Notes under the pieces: model-generated | The model's database searches: none | What the model was told of the DNA's origin: nothing | Seen by the model: the letters and a program-made list of their open reading frames with translations, nothing else | From: an uncultured Verrucomicrobiota bacterium | GTDB taxonomy: Bacteria; Verrucomicrobiota; Kiritimatiellia; RFP12; UBA1067 | Assembly: GCA_945834475.1 (NCBI GenBank) | Contig: CAMAHK010000011.1 | Coordinates: forward strand, 1 to 45,869 | Length of the DNA stretch: 45,869 nt | Direction: 5' to 3' | In this document: positions 23,871-32,632 of the stretch, in pieces | Numbering within the stretch: the first letter of the stretch is position 1 | How the letters are laid out: each line of letters begins with the position of its first letter | Program-made: the position numbers and the translations under genes

Positions 23871-25154
23871 TCATTCCCTCACCACATCCCCGCCGAGCGC
23901 ACGAAGCTCCTTCTCGACCGCCACGTAACCGCGGTCGATCGACTCGGCGTTGCTGATGCGCGTCTCGCCCTTCGCCGCCAACGCCGCGATGACAAGCGAG
24001 ATGCCGGCGCGGATGTCGTTTGAACTGACCGTGCCCCCGGCAAGCCGCGTCGGTCCCGTCACGACCACGCGATGCGGATCACACTGCACGATCTTCGCGC
24101 CCATCTGTCGGAGGTGGTCAACGAAGTATAGCCGCGACTCGAACATCTTCTCGTAGAAAAGACACGTGCCACGCGTCTGCGTCGCGACGACGATCAGCAC
24201 CGAGAGAATGTCCGAGGGAATCGCCGGCCACGTGTCGTCGGCGATGGACGGAATCGCGTCGCCGAGATCGTACTTCATCTTGAGCCGCTTCTTGGGCACA
24301 TACGTGAGCGTCCCCTCGCGCGAATTCGTCGTCCAGGTGATGCCGAAACGATGAAAGGCCTTCGCGAGCACCTCGAACGGCGCGGATTCGACATTCGTGA
24401 GCGTGAGCGCGCCGCCCGTCACCGCCGCCGCGGCAATGTAGCTTCCGGCCTCGATGTAGTCACAACCGACGCGCACGGTCGCCCCGTGCAACGCCGGGAC
24501 GCCCGTCACGCGAAGGAGATTCGTGCCCGCGCCCTCGATCTGTGCGCCCATCGCGTTCAGCATATTCGCAAGGTCGACGATGTGCGGCTCACAGGCGGCG
24601 TTATAGATTTCGGTCTTGCCTTCAGCGAGGACGGAGGCCATCAGGATGTTCTCCGTCGCCGTCACCGACGCCTCGTCCAAGAGCATCTTCGCGCCTTTGA
24701 GTTTTCCCTTAAACGTCAGCGCCTTCTTGCCCAGCGTCGCCTTCGCGCCGAGCGCCCGGAAACCATCGAAATGCGTGTCGAGCCGGCGGTGGCCGATTGC
24801 ATCGCCGCCGGGCGGCGGCAACGATGCGCGTCCAAGCCGCGCGAGAAGCGGCCCCGCGAAGAGGAACGACGTGCGGATCTTCGCCGCGAGCATCGGATCG
24901 ATCTTCGCCGTCTTCAGCTTCGCCGCCGCGAGCGTCACCGTACCGGCCGCGAGATCGCGCGACACCTTCACCCCGAACGTCTTCGCCGCCTCCAGCATCG
25001 CCGCGACGTCGGCGATCTCGGGGAGATTCGCGATCGTCACCGGTTCGGACGTGAGGAGCGTCGCCGCGATCATCGGCAGGGCAGCGTTCTTGTTGCCGGG
25101 TACGCGATGCGTACCGGTAATCGTCTTGCCGCCTTTGATGATGAGTGTGGACAT
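23871..25154 (-). CDS. murA: UDP-N-acetylglucosamine 1-carboxyvinyltransferase, Cys-to-Asp variant
   Basis: 427 residues, the normal length. The UDP-GlcNAc loop GNKNAALP is intact, as is the two-domain inside-out barrel pattern. In the active-site loop the sequence is PPPGGDAIGHRRLD where E. coli has PGGCAIG: Asp118 (codon 24801-24803) replaces the catalytic Cys115. Known Asp variants (for example in mycobacteria and chlamydiae) are active and resist fosfomycin, so the same is predicted here. It starts the lipid II pathway. Unusually it sits between the DUF58 and DUF4381 genes. No Shine-Dalgarno precedes ATG 25152-25154; a CAACCT tract is there instead. Confidence 0.95.
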   Translation of the reverse strand: MSTLIIKGGKTITGTHRVPGNKNAALPMIAATLLTSEPVTIANLPEIADVAAMLEAAKTFGVKVSRDLAAGTVTLAAAKLKTAKIDPMLAAKIRTSFLFAGPLLARLGRASLPPPGGDAIGHRRLDTHFDGFRALGAKATLGKKALTFKGKLKGAKMLLDEASVTATENILMASVLAEGKTEIYNAACEPHIVDLANMLNAMGAQIEGAGTNLLRVTGVPALHGATVRVGCDYIEAGSYIAAAAVTGGALTLTNVESAPFEVLAKAFHRFGITWTTNSREGTLTYVPKKRLKMKYDLGDAIPSIADDTWPAIPSDILSVLIVVATQTRGTCLFYEKMFESRLYFVDHLRQMGAKIVQCDPHRVVVTGPTRLAGGTVSSNDIRAGISLVIAALAAKGETRISNAESIDRGYVAVEKELRALGGDVVRE

Positions 25155-25159
25155 GGATG

Positions 25160-25185
25160 AGGTTGAGGTTGGAGGTTGAGGTTGA
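25160..25185. repeat. CAACCT/GGTTGA tract upstream of murA
   Basis: GGTTGA GGTTGG AGGTTGA GGTTGA on the plus strand, CAACCT on the coding strand. It ends 6 nt before the murA ATG, in the orientation that offers no ribosome-binding complementarity. Confidence 0.7.
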
Positions 25186-25200
25186 TGGCGGATCTTTGGC

Positions 25201-26124
25201 TTAGCGTTTGCGGGCGCGACGGCGGAAGAGGGCGCGGACCTCGTTGATGTAAGGGGTTGCCGTGTCGATCGGGAGTGTATCGATCGCATGCTTGCGGAAG
25301 ACCTTGAGGAGCGCTTCGCGCTCGGCGGCGGCCTTTGCGGCGAAGGCGCGGCGCACGGCCCGGGACGAGGTGTCGACGAGCATTAGCGCACCCGTCTCCG
25401 GATCCTCCAGCTCGACAAGTCCGACATCGGGCAGCTCCGACTCGGCCGGATCCGAGACCGGCACGCAGACGAGATCGTGATGCCGGGCCGTCGCACGGAG
25501 TAGGTTCTCGGGAAGGGAACTGTTACCCGCCGCAGGCGAGACGCACCGCGGTACGGAGTTAAGGAAGTCGCTGACGAGGAAGACGACGGCCTTGCGCTTC
25601 TGCACGCCGTTCAGGAACTTAAGCGCGCCTTCGAGATCCGTGCCGCCCTCCGCCTCGTCTTCGGCCGCGAGCACTTCGCGCACGAGGCGCATCACGGAGT
25701 CGCGTCCCTTGCGCGGCGGAATGTACTTGACGATCTTGTCCGAGAAGAGGATGAGCCCGATCTTGTCCTGATTGCGAATCGCCGTGAGCGCGAGAAGCGC
25801 CGTCACTTCCGCCGCAAGCTCGGCCTTCGAGCGATGCACGGAACCGTAGCTCTGCGAACCCGACACGTCGACGAGAAAGAGAATCGTCAGTTCGCGCTCC
25901 TCAGAGAAGCGCTTGATGTGCGGGACGCCCGTGCGGGCGGTGACGTTCCAGTCGATCGTGCGGACATCGTCCCCGGCGATGTACGGACGCACTTCGTCGA
26001 ACTCGACGCCCTGTCCCTTGAAGGTCGAATGATAGTCGCCGGCCAGCTGGTCGTCAATGAGGCGGTTGGTGAGGATTCGAATCTTCCCCACCTTCGCCAT
26101 GAGCTCTTTAACGTCAATCGCCAT
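25201..26124 (-). CDS. DUF58 protein of the MoxR operon
   Basis: 307 residues. The DUF58 signature is clear: GQGVEFDEVRPYIAGDDVRTIDWNVTARTG, then a VWA-like core with LFLVDVSGS (MIDAS-type) and VVFLVSDFL. The family partners with MoxR ATPases. Around residues 192-198 the loop NSVPRCVSPAAGN is encoded by a REP hairpin (25530-25556), just after the FLVSDFL strand. Its ATG overlaps the moxR stop by one base; murA follows after 46 nt. The C terminus is strongly basic (FRRRARKR). Confidence 0.9.
   Translation of the reverse strand: MAIDVKELMAKVGKIRILTNRLIDDQLAGDYHSTFKGQGVEFDEVRPYIAGDDVRTIDWNVTARTGVPHIKRFSEERELTILFLVDVSGSQSYGSVHRSKAELAAEVTALLALTAIRNQDKIGLILFSDKIVKYIPPRKGRDSVMRLVREVLAAEDEAEGGTDLEGALKFLNGVQKRKAVVFLVSDFLNSVPRCVSPAAGNSSLPENLLRATARHHDLVCVPVSDPAESELPDVGLVELEDPETGALMLVDTSSRAVRRAFAAKAAAEREALLKVFRKHAIDTLPIDTATPYINEVRALFRRRARKR
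25530..25556 (-). repeat. REP-like hairpin copy E (inside the DUF58 gene)
   Basis: On the minus strand: head CCGTA, 5' arm CCGCGGtGCG, loop TCT, 3' arm CGCCTGCGG, with one G-U pair (core 25530-25551). Same subtype as copies A and F. Confidence 0.7.
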
Positions 26125-27086
26125 TACGGCACCGGCACTTCGTCCAGAATCTTGTCGATGATCTTATCGGACGTGATGCCTTCCGCCTCGGCCTCGTACG
26201 TGAGGAGGATGCGGTGGCGAAGGACGTCATGGACGACTTCCTTCACGTCCTGCGGCGTCGCATAGGCGCGACCGTGCAAGAGCGCGTTGCCGCGCGCCGC
26301 GAGGTTAAGCGCCAGCGTCGCACGCGGACTCGCCCCGCACTGGATCATCGTGTTCGGCTCACGCGACTTGAAAACGATGTCGAGAATGTAGTCTCCGACC
26401 TTTTCGTCGCAGTAGACGTCCTTCAGCGTCTCGCGGAGCGTCGCAATCGCCTCGGGCGTGCAGACCGTCTTCGCCTCGGGGGCCTCGGACTTCTCGGCGA
26501 AGCGTTGCATGATGCGGCGCTCGTCGGCCTTCGACGGCGTCTCGACGAGGCACTTGAACATGAAGCGGTCGACCTGCGCTTCGGGGAGCGGGTACGTGCC
26601 TTCCTGCTCGAGCGGGTTCTGCGTCGCAAGGACGAGGAACGGCTTCGGGAGCGCGTACGTCTCGTCACCGATCGTCACCTGCTTCTCCTGCATCGATTCG
26701 AGGAGGGCCGACTGAACCTTCGCCGGCGCACGGTTGATTTCGTCCGCGAGGAGGAGGTTCGTGAAGACGGGACCTTTCTTCGGCGTGAACTCGCCCGTCT
26801 TCGGCGAGTAGATGAGCGTGCCGACGACATCGGCCGGCAGGAGGTCCGGCGTAAAGGAAATGCGCTTGAAGCCGAGCCCGAGCGCCTTCGCGAGCGTGTT
26901 CACCGAGAGCGTCTTCGCAAGGCCCGGCACACCCTCGAGAAGGACGTGTCCCCCGGTCGTGAGCGCGAGGATGAGCCGATCGATCAGCTTCTCCTGTCCC
27001 ACAATGACCTTCGCGACTTCCTCGCGAATCTTCGCAACGAGTTCGCCCTGCGCGGCGATCCGATTAGTAGCTTCTTTCAGATCCAT
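26124..27086 (-). CDS. moxR: MoxR-family AAA+ ATPase
   Basis: 320 residues. Walker A GVPGLAKT, Walker B LLLADEINRAPAKVQSALLESM and sensor motif FLVLATQNPLEQEGTYPLPEAQVDRF are all present, followed by the helical lid (GASPRATLALNLAARGNALLHGR). MoxR proteins are thought to act as chaperone-like ATPases for VWA-domain partners, here the DUF58, DUF4381 and BatA-like proteins downstream. A GAGGAG site lies 9 nt before the ATG. It follows dnaG by 28 nt, a gap occupied by a GGTTGA tract. Confidence 0.94.
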   Translation of the reverse strand: MDLKEATNRIAAQGELVAKIREEVAKVIVGQEKLIDRLILALTTGGHVLLEGVPGLAKTLSVNTLAKALGLGFKRISFTPDLLPADVVGTLIYSPKTGEFTPKKGPVFTNLLLADEINRAPAKVQSALLESMQEKQVTIGDETYALPKPFLVLATQNPLEQEGTYPLPEAQVDRFMFKCLVETPSKADERRIMQRFAEKSEAPEAKTVCTPEAIATLRETLKDVYCDEKVGDYILDIVFKSREPNTMIQCGASPRATLALNLAARGNALLHGRAYATPQDVKEVVHDVLRHRILLTYEAEAEGITSDKIIDKILDEVPVP

Positions 27087-27106
27087 TTTTGATTCTCCTC
27101 TCTAAA

Positions 27107-27133
27107 TCTCAACCTCAACCTTCGACCTTAACC
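27107..27133. repeat. CAACCT/GGTTGA tract at the dnaG 3' end
   Basis: TCTCAACCTCAACC, then TTCGACCTTAACC. It spans the dnaG stop codon, encoding the last residues QVKVEG, and the start of the gap before moxR. Confidence 0.6.
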
Positions 27134-29091
27134 TGACTCTGTTGTAGCCAATCTCGTATCAACTCCTTGACCGACGACCATTTTACCGAATTGAGGCGCT
27201 TCAAGTCTAGGGTAATTTTCATGCGTTTCAAATCGGCCGCCGCATCACCTGTCGCGGGCAGGGCGCCGCGGATGCGCGTCAGGTGTTCGATCCAGAGTCT
27301 GCGCACGAACTCCTCGGCGATGTCCGACACGTCCAGCGAGCTCTCGAGCGCGCGATGCTGGTTCATCAGCAGCCGGTCGAACCAGGCGCGCTCCTCCGGC
27401 GGCAACGCGTCGCTCCAGGGGGCGATCAGGTCGCCGCCCTGCGCGATTTCCGCCCGCCACGTTTCCACGAACGCCCAGGTGAAGTCGTGCGCGAAGACCT
27501 CGCGCGGCAGGAATTCGCCAATAAGTCCGTCGAGATTCTTCGCCTCTTCCGAGTATTCGTTCGCGAGCAGAAACTCGCAGAACGCCATCTCCTTCGGCGG
27601 CGGGGGCAGCACCGTCGCCGCGGCTTCGCCGGCGAGGGGCCCCGGGTCGTCATCAACCGGCTCGTAGTCGTCAAGCTCGTCATACACCGTACTGTCGCCG
27701 CTCTCGGCGACAGGCGCGGTAACAGCAGGCTGGCCAGCGCCGCGGCCGAGGACGGCTCGCGGTACAGGGCTGGGCTGCGGTACGGCCTTGACCTTCTCGA
27801 GCTCCTCGCGGAGCGCCGCGTTCGGGAGCTTCATCAGCTTCGCGACCTCCTCAAGCATCGTCGCGCGCAGGATCGCGCCCGGACACTGTGCAATGGTGAG
27901 CAAAAGCTCCTTCGTAATTCGGTTGACGGCATCGACCGAATCGGGATTCTTCTCCTTCGCGCGTTCGGCGCGCACCTGGAAGGACATGATGGACTCCGCG
28001 CCGTCAAGCATCAAGCGGAAGTCGTCCGCCGGATGGCTGCGCAGATACGAGTCGGGGTCGTCCCCGTTCGGTAGCGAGACGACGCGCACGGGAAGTTCCG
28101 CCGCGAGGCAGAGGCGGGCGGACTTGATCGTCGCCTTGTGTCCCGCCCCGTCGTCGTCGTAGACAAGCGCCACCTGGTCGGCCGCCTTCTTCAGCATCCG
28201 CACATGTTCTTCCGTAAAGGCGGTGCCCTGTCCCGCGACCGCGTTCGGGAACCCGCTCGTCTGCAGGCGGATGCAGTCAATCTGGCCTTCGCAGACGATG
28301 ACCTCGCGATTCGGCGTGCGCGTGATCGCGGCGGCGGCCTTGTCGAAGCCATAGAGGACGTTCGACTTCTTGAAGACCGCGGTCTCCGGAGAGTTCACGT
28401 ACTTGCCGGATTTCTTCGAGTCGACGAGCTGACGTCCCGAAAATCCGACGACGCGCCCCTGCTTGTCGCGGATCGAGAACATGAGACGTCCGCCGAAACG
28501 GTGGTAGCCGAGATCGCCGGGACGCGTCGGGCCCTTGATGACGCCGGCCGCCTCGAGGTCGGCCGCCGAATACCCGTACTTCTCTCCCCACTTGAGGATC
28601 GTCGCGACGCCGTTCGGCGCATAGCCGATGATGTAGTCTTTCTGAATCTTGTCGCCGAGGTCACGCTCGGTCAGGTAGGTGCGCGCGAGTTCGGCCTCCT
28701 TCGTCTTGAGAAGGCAGCGGTGATAGAACTGGGCGAGCTCCGCAAGAAGCGCGAGGAGGCGCTTGCGGCGTCCCGCCTCGGGGTCTTCCTTCTCCTCGAT
28801 CTTGACACCGCACTGGTCGGCAAGCTTCTTGACGGCCTCGATGAAGGTCAGCCCCTCGTACTTCATCACGAACTTGATGGCGTCCCCCGACTCGCCACAG
28901 CCGAAGCAATGGTAGAAGCCCTTCGTGTCGTTGATGTTAAAGGACGGCGTCTTCTCGTGGTGGAACGGGCAGCAGGCCTTCTTCGAGATGCCCGCGATCT
29001 TCACGGGAATCCCGTAGGACGAAATGAGATCGGCGAGGTCAACCCTCGCCTTGATCTCCTCGACAGTTGCGTCTGTAATGCCCGTTGCCAT
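27115..29091 (-). CDS. dnaG: DNA primase
   Basis: 658 residues. Zinc-binding domain at 35-70 (CCPFHHEKTPSFNIN...FHCFGCGESGD pattern, CHC2 type), RNA polymerase domain with RLMFSIRDKQGRVVGFSGR, TOPRIM with IVCEGQIDCIRLQ and ALVYDDDGAGHKA. The C-terminal helicase-binding domain is divergent and preceded by a long acidic linker. In that linker, residues 444-451 (PRAVLGRGAGQP) are encoded by a REP hairpin (27735-27767). It synthesises replication primers. It lies between rfbB (12 nt) and moxR, an unusual place. Confidence 0.94.
   Translation of the reverse strand: MATGITDATVEEIKARVDLADLISSYGIPVKIAGISKKACCPFHHEKTPSFNINDTKGFYHCFGCGESGDAIKFVMKYEGLTFIEAVKKLADQCGVKIEEKEDPEAGRRKRLLALLAELAQFYHRCLLKTKEAELARTYLTERDLGDKIQKDYIIGYAPNGVATILKWGEKYGYSAADLEAAGVIKGPTRPGDLGYHRFGGRLMFSIRDKQGRVVGFSGRQLVDSKKSGKYVNSPETAVFKKSNVLYGFDKAAAAITRTPNREVIVCEGQIDCIRLQTSGFPNAVAGQGTAFTEEHVRMLKKAADQVALVYDDDGAGHKATIKSARLCLAAELPVRVVSLPNGDDPDSYLRSHPADDFRLMLDGAESIMSFQVRAERAKEKNPDSVDAVNRITKELLLTIAQCPGAILRATMLEEVAKLMKLPNAALREELEKVKAVPQPSPVPRAVLGRGAGQPAVTAPVAESGDSTVYDELDDYEPVDDDPGPLAGEAAATVLPPPPKEMAFCEFLLANEYSEEAKNLDGLIGEFLPREVFAHDFTWAFVETWRAEIAQGGDLIAPWSDALPPEERAWFDRLLMNQHRALESSLDVSDIAEEFVRRLWIEHLTRIRGALPATGDAAADLKRMKITLDLKRLNSVKWSSVKELIRDWLQQSQVKVEG
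27735..27767 (-). repeat. REP-like hairpin copy C (inside dnaG)
   Basis: On the minus strand: head TGTA, 5' arm CCGCGaGCCG, loop TCCT, 3' arm CGGCCGCGG, then CGCTGG (core 27740-27762). The core is identical to copy B in era, but in dnaG it is read in a different frame and orientation (VPRAVLGRGAG). Confidence 0.8.
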
Positions 29092-29103
29092 TGATCGCTG
29101 CGA

Positions 29104-30222
29104 TCAGCCCTTGCCGAGGCGTTGACCCGAGTAACGGCCCTGGTGAATCGGCCCCCACCACCATTCGTTGTCGAGATACCACTGAACGGTCTTCTTGATG
29201 CCCGTCTCGAAATTCTCGCGCGGCTTCCAGCCGAGCTCGTTCATAAGCTTCGACGGATCGATCGCATAGCGCAGGTCGTGTCCCGGACGGTCGGCGACAT
29301 ACGTGATGAGCGACTCGTACTTCGAACCGTCGGCCCGCGGACGGAGCTCATCCATGATCACACAGATCGTCTTGACGACCTCAAGGTTCGTGCGCTCGTT
29401 ATGTCCGCCGACATTGTACGTCTCGCCGTCGCGGCCCTTCTCGTTCACGAGCATCAGCGCGCGGGCATGATCCTCGACGAAGAGCCAATCGCGCACGTTC
29501 GCGCCCTTGCCGTAGACCGGCAGCGGCTTGCCGTCCAGACAGTTCAGAATCACCAGCGGAATCAGCTTCTCGGGGAAGTGATACGGCCCGTAGTTGTTCG
29601 AGCAGTTGGTGATCCGAATCGGCAGGCCGTACGTGTCGTGCCACGCGCGAACGAGATGGTCGGACGACGCCTTTGACGCCGAATAAGGCGAGTGCGGCGA
29701 ATAGGGGGTCTTTTCGGTGAAGTATCCCGTCTCCCCGAGCGTCCCGTACACCTCGTCCGTCGAGATGTGCTGGAAGACGAATCTACGCTTCGAGGTTGAG
29801 GTCGAAGGTTGAGGTTGAGAGGCGCTGTCATCCGGCAGAGAACGCCAGTACTTCAGGGCCGCCTGGAGCAGCGTCGCCGTGCCGGTCACGTTCGTGCGAA
29901 TAAACTCGCCCGGGCCGTCGATCGACCGGTCGACGTGCGATTCCGCCGCCAGATGGAAGATCGTATCAGGCTGGAACTCGGCGAACGCCTTGTCCATCGC
30001 CGCCTGATCGCAGATGTCGGCCTTGAGAAAGGAAAGTCGCGGATTCGACGACATCAGCGTCGCGGCATCGAGGCCGACTTCCTTCAGCGACTCGGGAACG
30101 CCCGCGTACGTGAGCTTGTCGACAACGAGAACCGACGCGTCAGTCTCCTTCAGCAGAAGTCGCGCAAGCGCACTGCCGATAAATCCAGCCGCACCCGTGA
30201 CAATACAACGCTTATTCTTCAT
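29104..30222 (-). CDS. rfbB: dTDP-glucose 4,6-dehydratase
   Basis: 372 residues, short-chain dehydrogenase fold: GAAGFIGS nucleotide site, [12 protein letters not shown], catalytic YSASK (within [12 protein letters not shown]), and the RNCSNNYGP-like block [19 protein letters not shown]. It makes dTDP-4-keto-6-deoxyglucose for deoxysugars such as rhamnose, presumably for the exopolysaccharide module upstream. Residues 131-145 ([15 protein letters not shown]) interrupt the usual loop before [13 protein letters not shown] and are encoded by a CAACCT tract. The other rhamnose genes are not adjacent. ATG 30220-30222 overlaps the kinase gene by 11 nt. Confidence 0.94.
   Translation of the reverse strand: MKNKRCIVTGAAGFIGSALARLLLKETDASVLVVDKLTYAGVPESLKEVGLDAATLMSSNPRLSFLKADICDQAAMDKAFAEFQPDTIFHLAAESHVDRSIDGPGEFIRTNVTGTATLLQAALKYWRSLPDDSASQPQPSTSTSKRRFVFQHISTDEVYGTLGETGYFTEKTPYSPHSPYSASKASSDHLVRAWHDTYGLPIRITNCSNNYGPYHFPEKLIPLVILNCLDGKPLPVYGKGANVRDWLFVEDHARALMLVNEKGRDGETYNVGGHNERTNLEVVKTICVIMDELRPRADGSKYESLITYVADRPGHDLRYAIDPSKLMNELGWKPRENFETGIKKTVQWYLDNEWWWGPIHQGRYSGQRLGKG
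29791..29820. repeat. CAACCT/GGTTGA tract inside rfbB
   Basis: CGAGGTTGAGGTCGAAGGTT and following bases on the plus strand, four units with one T-to-C change, translated as [10 protein letters not shown]. Confidence 0.75.
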
Positions 30223-32632
30223 CGTTATATGCCTCCTTTTCGGACTCATTCTTAAACTCGTCGACATTCTTCTTCGAACCGTTCTTCGGCCGGTAACCGT
30301 AGCCATAGCCATAGCCATAGCCGTAACCATAGCCATAGCCACCGTAGCCATACTTGTGGTGGCCGTGATGGTGTGACGGCGAGAACGCTGCCGCGCTCGA
30401 GACCTCGACGTCGTTGACGATCACGCCCAGAATGTTCGCGCCGGCCTCCGCCAATGTCCGCGAACAGAACTGAATCGGCTTGAAGTGCGTTCGGTCGGGG
30501 CAGCACATGATGAGAACCGAGTCGGCCATAACAGCCAGGGAGACGACGTCACCAACGACGCCAAAGGGCGGCGAGTCGATGATGATGCGGTCATAGTTCG
30601 CTCGCGCCCAGGCGAAGAACTCGGCCACCACGGCGGAACCGAAGATCGTCGCCGGCGACACACCGTCCGGCGGCAGGGACGCCACGACGTCAAGCCCCTT
30701 CACGTCGGTCGCGTTGACCAGCGAAGCGAAATCCGGCATCTGTTCGCTCGCCTTCTGAAGGTTGTGCGAGAAGCTGCGCTCTTCCGTCAACTCAAGATTC
30801 CAAACTCGGGCCAGGCGAGGGCGCCGCAAGTCGAAGTCGACATGCAAGGTCTTCTTGCCAGTCTGCGCGTTGGCAATGGCAATCGACGTCGAGGTGATCG
30901 TCTTGCCTTCGCCTGGCTGCGTAGAAATGACCAGCATGCAATGCGAAAGCGCCTCATAACGCGGCGAGTCCAGGAGGTTGCGAAGTCCCGCGACAGCCTC
31001 GGCGAACTGCGAGTACTTGTCTTCGATCAGATAGCGCGCCACCTGCTCGCGCTTCTTCCGCCGAACGTGCGGCAAAACCGCCAACACCTTGAGCGCCAGA
31101 CGGCCCTCGATGTCAGCCAGATTGACAACGGTGTCTTCCAAGTTGTCCAACACCAACACAAAAAGGAGCCCGAGCGCAACCGAAAGAACGATGCCGGCAC
31201 CGAAAATTATGACCGGATTCGGAAGAACGGGTTTAGTCGGCACGTTGGCCGGACGCCCGACGCGAATGATTTCGTTATTGGCCTCCGCCTCCATGCGCGC
31301 CTTGTTCTCGTCGAGATACAGTCCTTCAAGGACCTTGTTCGCGACCGCCATTTCGTTTTCAAGCGTGACGAGATTCGCCTCGACAAGAATGATGCGCTGC
31401 GAAACCGAGACCAACTCGGCCTTCAGTTCCTCCTGGCGCGTCCTTAACGTCGCCAGCTGGCTGCGCGTGACCTGAAGCGTAGACCGCCCCGTTAACAGGG
31501 CGCGCGCCGCGGCATCAAGGAAGCGCTGGCGGGCAAGATCAGCCTTTTTCTTCTTGGTGATCACCTCGGGGTGGTTCTCTGTGAAGGTAAAGAGGAGTGT
31601 CTGGTATTCGCCGTCCGCCGCCTGATAGGCATTGAACTCGGCTGCGATTTCCTGTGCGCGCGGCACGTTGACGGCAAGCGAACCGTAGGTCGTCGGATCC
31701 TTCTGAACGGCCGCAAGCATCTTTTCCCACTCGACCAACTGCGTCTCCGAAGCCTCAAGCGCCAGAATGTCGGACGTCGTCTTCTTGAGCGTCTGGTCGA
31801 GTGTCTCCCGCGTCGAGCGAAGGTTGTCGACTTTGTTGGCGGTTCGGTAATCCAACAACTGCTTGTTGATCTTATCGACCTCCCGACGGCGCTTCTCGAC
31901 ATTCCCGTGGATGTCCGCGACAGCCTTGTCGCACCGCACGCGATTTTCTTCGTCCGTGAAGGCCTCAATCGACTCGGCATAGGCATTGGCTAGGGCCGCA
32001 CAAAGTGCTGGCGTCTTCGATCTGATGGAAATCGTGATGATGCGCGAATTCTTGACGAGCTCAAGCTTGGAACCGCCAAGCGTCGCGATGATTTCCTCGT
32101 CTGTGACCGTGGAAGCCGGATGATTCGCGCGATACTGCTGAACGATCTTCGTGACAATCTTGTCCGAGCGCCAATCGGGCGTGCGCGTGTTGAAGATCGT
32201 AGCAAAATCGTTTCCGTAGTCAAACTGCGTCGCATCCAGCGTACCCTGCCCACGTCCCATCGAACGGCGCATGTCCATCGTAAACTCGCTGCGGGCCTCA
32301 TAGATCGTCGGCGAGATTCGGTAAATCGCAAACGCGACAATCAATCCGATCAACATGAAGACGAAGACCGACAGCCAGCGCTGAGAAACGACGCGAAGCA
32401 TACGGCCAAGCGTAATCGTGCCGACAATCGAACCCTCATCGCCGCCGGAAGAGCCCATAGTCCCGCCGTATTGGCCGTACGCGCCATACTGTCCGTAAGA
32501 ACCGCCATAGGCACCCTTCCCGTAATAGACAGGTGCACGACCACCATACGGCAAATTCTTTGACGAACTTGATCCGTAATACATCGGAGCCGAACTGCGG
32601 GAGCTTCCGTAATATAGAGGCTTGTTAGACAT
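30212..32632 (-). CDS. Wzc/BY-kinase-type exopolysaccharide co-polymerase
   Basis: 806 residues. Residues 1-60 are tyrosine/glycine-rich (YYGSS repeated, [16 protein letters not shown]). Wzz domain with two transmembrane helices ([16 protein letters not shown] near 90, [22 protein letters not shown] near 500) and a coiled-coil periplasmic part. The cytosolic BY-kinase domain has Walker [13 protein letters not shown]' [13 protein letters not shown] and [11 protein letters not shown]. The tail has HHHGHHKYG and a long YG run, the usual autophosphorylation cluster. It controls polymer length and export with the Wza-like protein. ATG 32630-32632 overlaps the ligase gene by 8 nt. A tyrosine-rich N terminus in addition to the tail is unusual. 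Confidence 0.92.
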   Translation of the reverse strand: MSNKPLYYGSSRSSAPMYYGSSSSKNLPYGGRAPVYYGKGAYGGSYGQYGAYGQYGGTMGSSGGDEGSIVGTITLGRMLRVVSQRWLSVFVFMLIGLIVAFAIYRISPTIYEARSEFTMDMRRSMGRGQGTLDATQFDYGNDFATIFNTRTPDWRSDKIVTKIVQQYRANHPASTVTDEEIIATLGGSKLELVKNSRIITISIRSKTPALCAALANAYAESIEAFTDEENRVRCDKAVADIHGNVEKRRREVDKINKQLLDYRTANKVDNLRSTRETLDQTLKKTTSDILALEASETQLVEWEKMLAAVQKDPTTYGSLAVNVPRAQEIAAEFNAYQAADGEYQTLLFTFTENHPEVITKKKKADLARQRFLDAAARALLTGRSTLQVTRSQLATLRTRQEELKAELVSVSQRIILVEANLVTLENEMAVANKVLEGLYLDENKARMEAEANNEIIRVGRPANVPTKPVLPNPVIIFGAGIVLSVALGLLFVLVLDNLEDTVVNLADIEGRLALKVLAVLPHVRRKKREQVARYLIEDKYSQFAEAVAGLRNLLDSPRYEALSHCMLVISTQPGEGKTITSTSIAIANAQTGKKTLHVDFDLRRPRLARVWNLELTEERSFSHNLQKASEQMPDFASLVNATDVKGLDVVASLPPDGVSPATIFGSAVVAEFFAWARANYDRIIIDSPPFGVVGDVVSLAVMADSVLIMCCPDRTHFKPIQFCSRTLAEAGANILGVIVNDVEVSSAAAFSPSHHHGHHKYGYGGYGYGYGYGYGYGYGYRPKNGSKKNVDEFKNESEKEAYNDEE

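Noticed and set aside
24797-24810. Idea that MurA is inactive because the catalytic Cys is missing
   Set aside because: Asp at this place is known in functional enzymes, and all other conserved blocks are intact.
30223-30351. Longer start for rfbB (Met/Ala/Thr repeats)
   Set aside because: It is the frame-shifted reading of the kinase YG-repeat tail, not part of the dehydratase.
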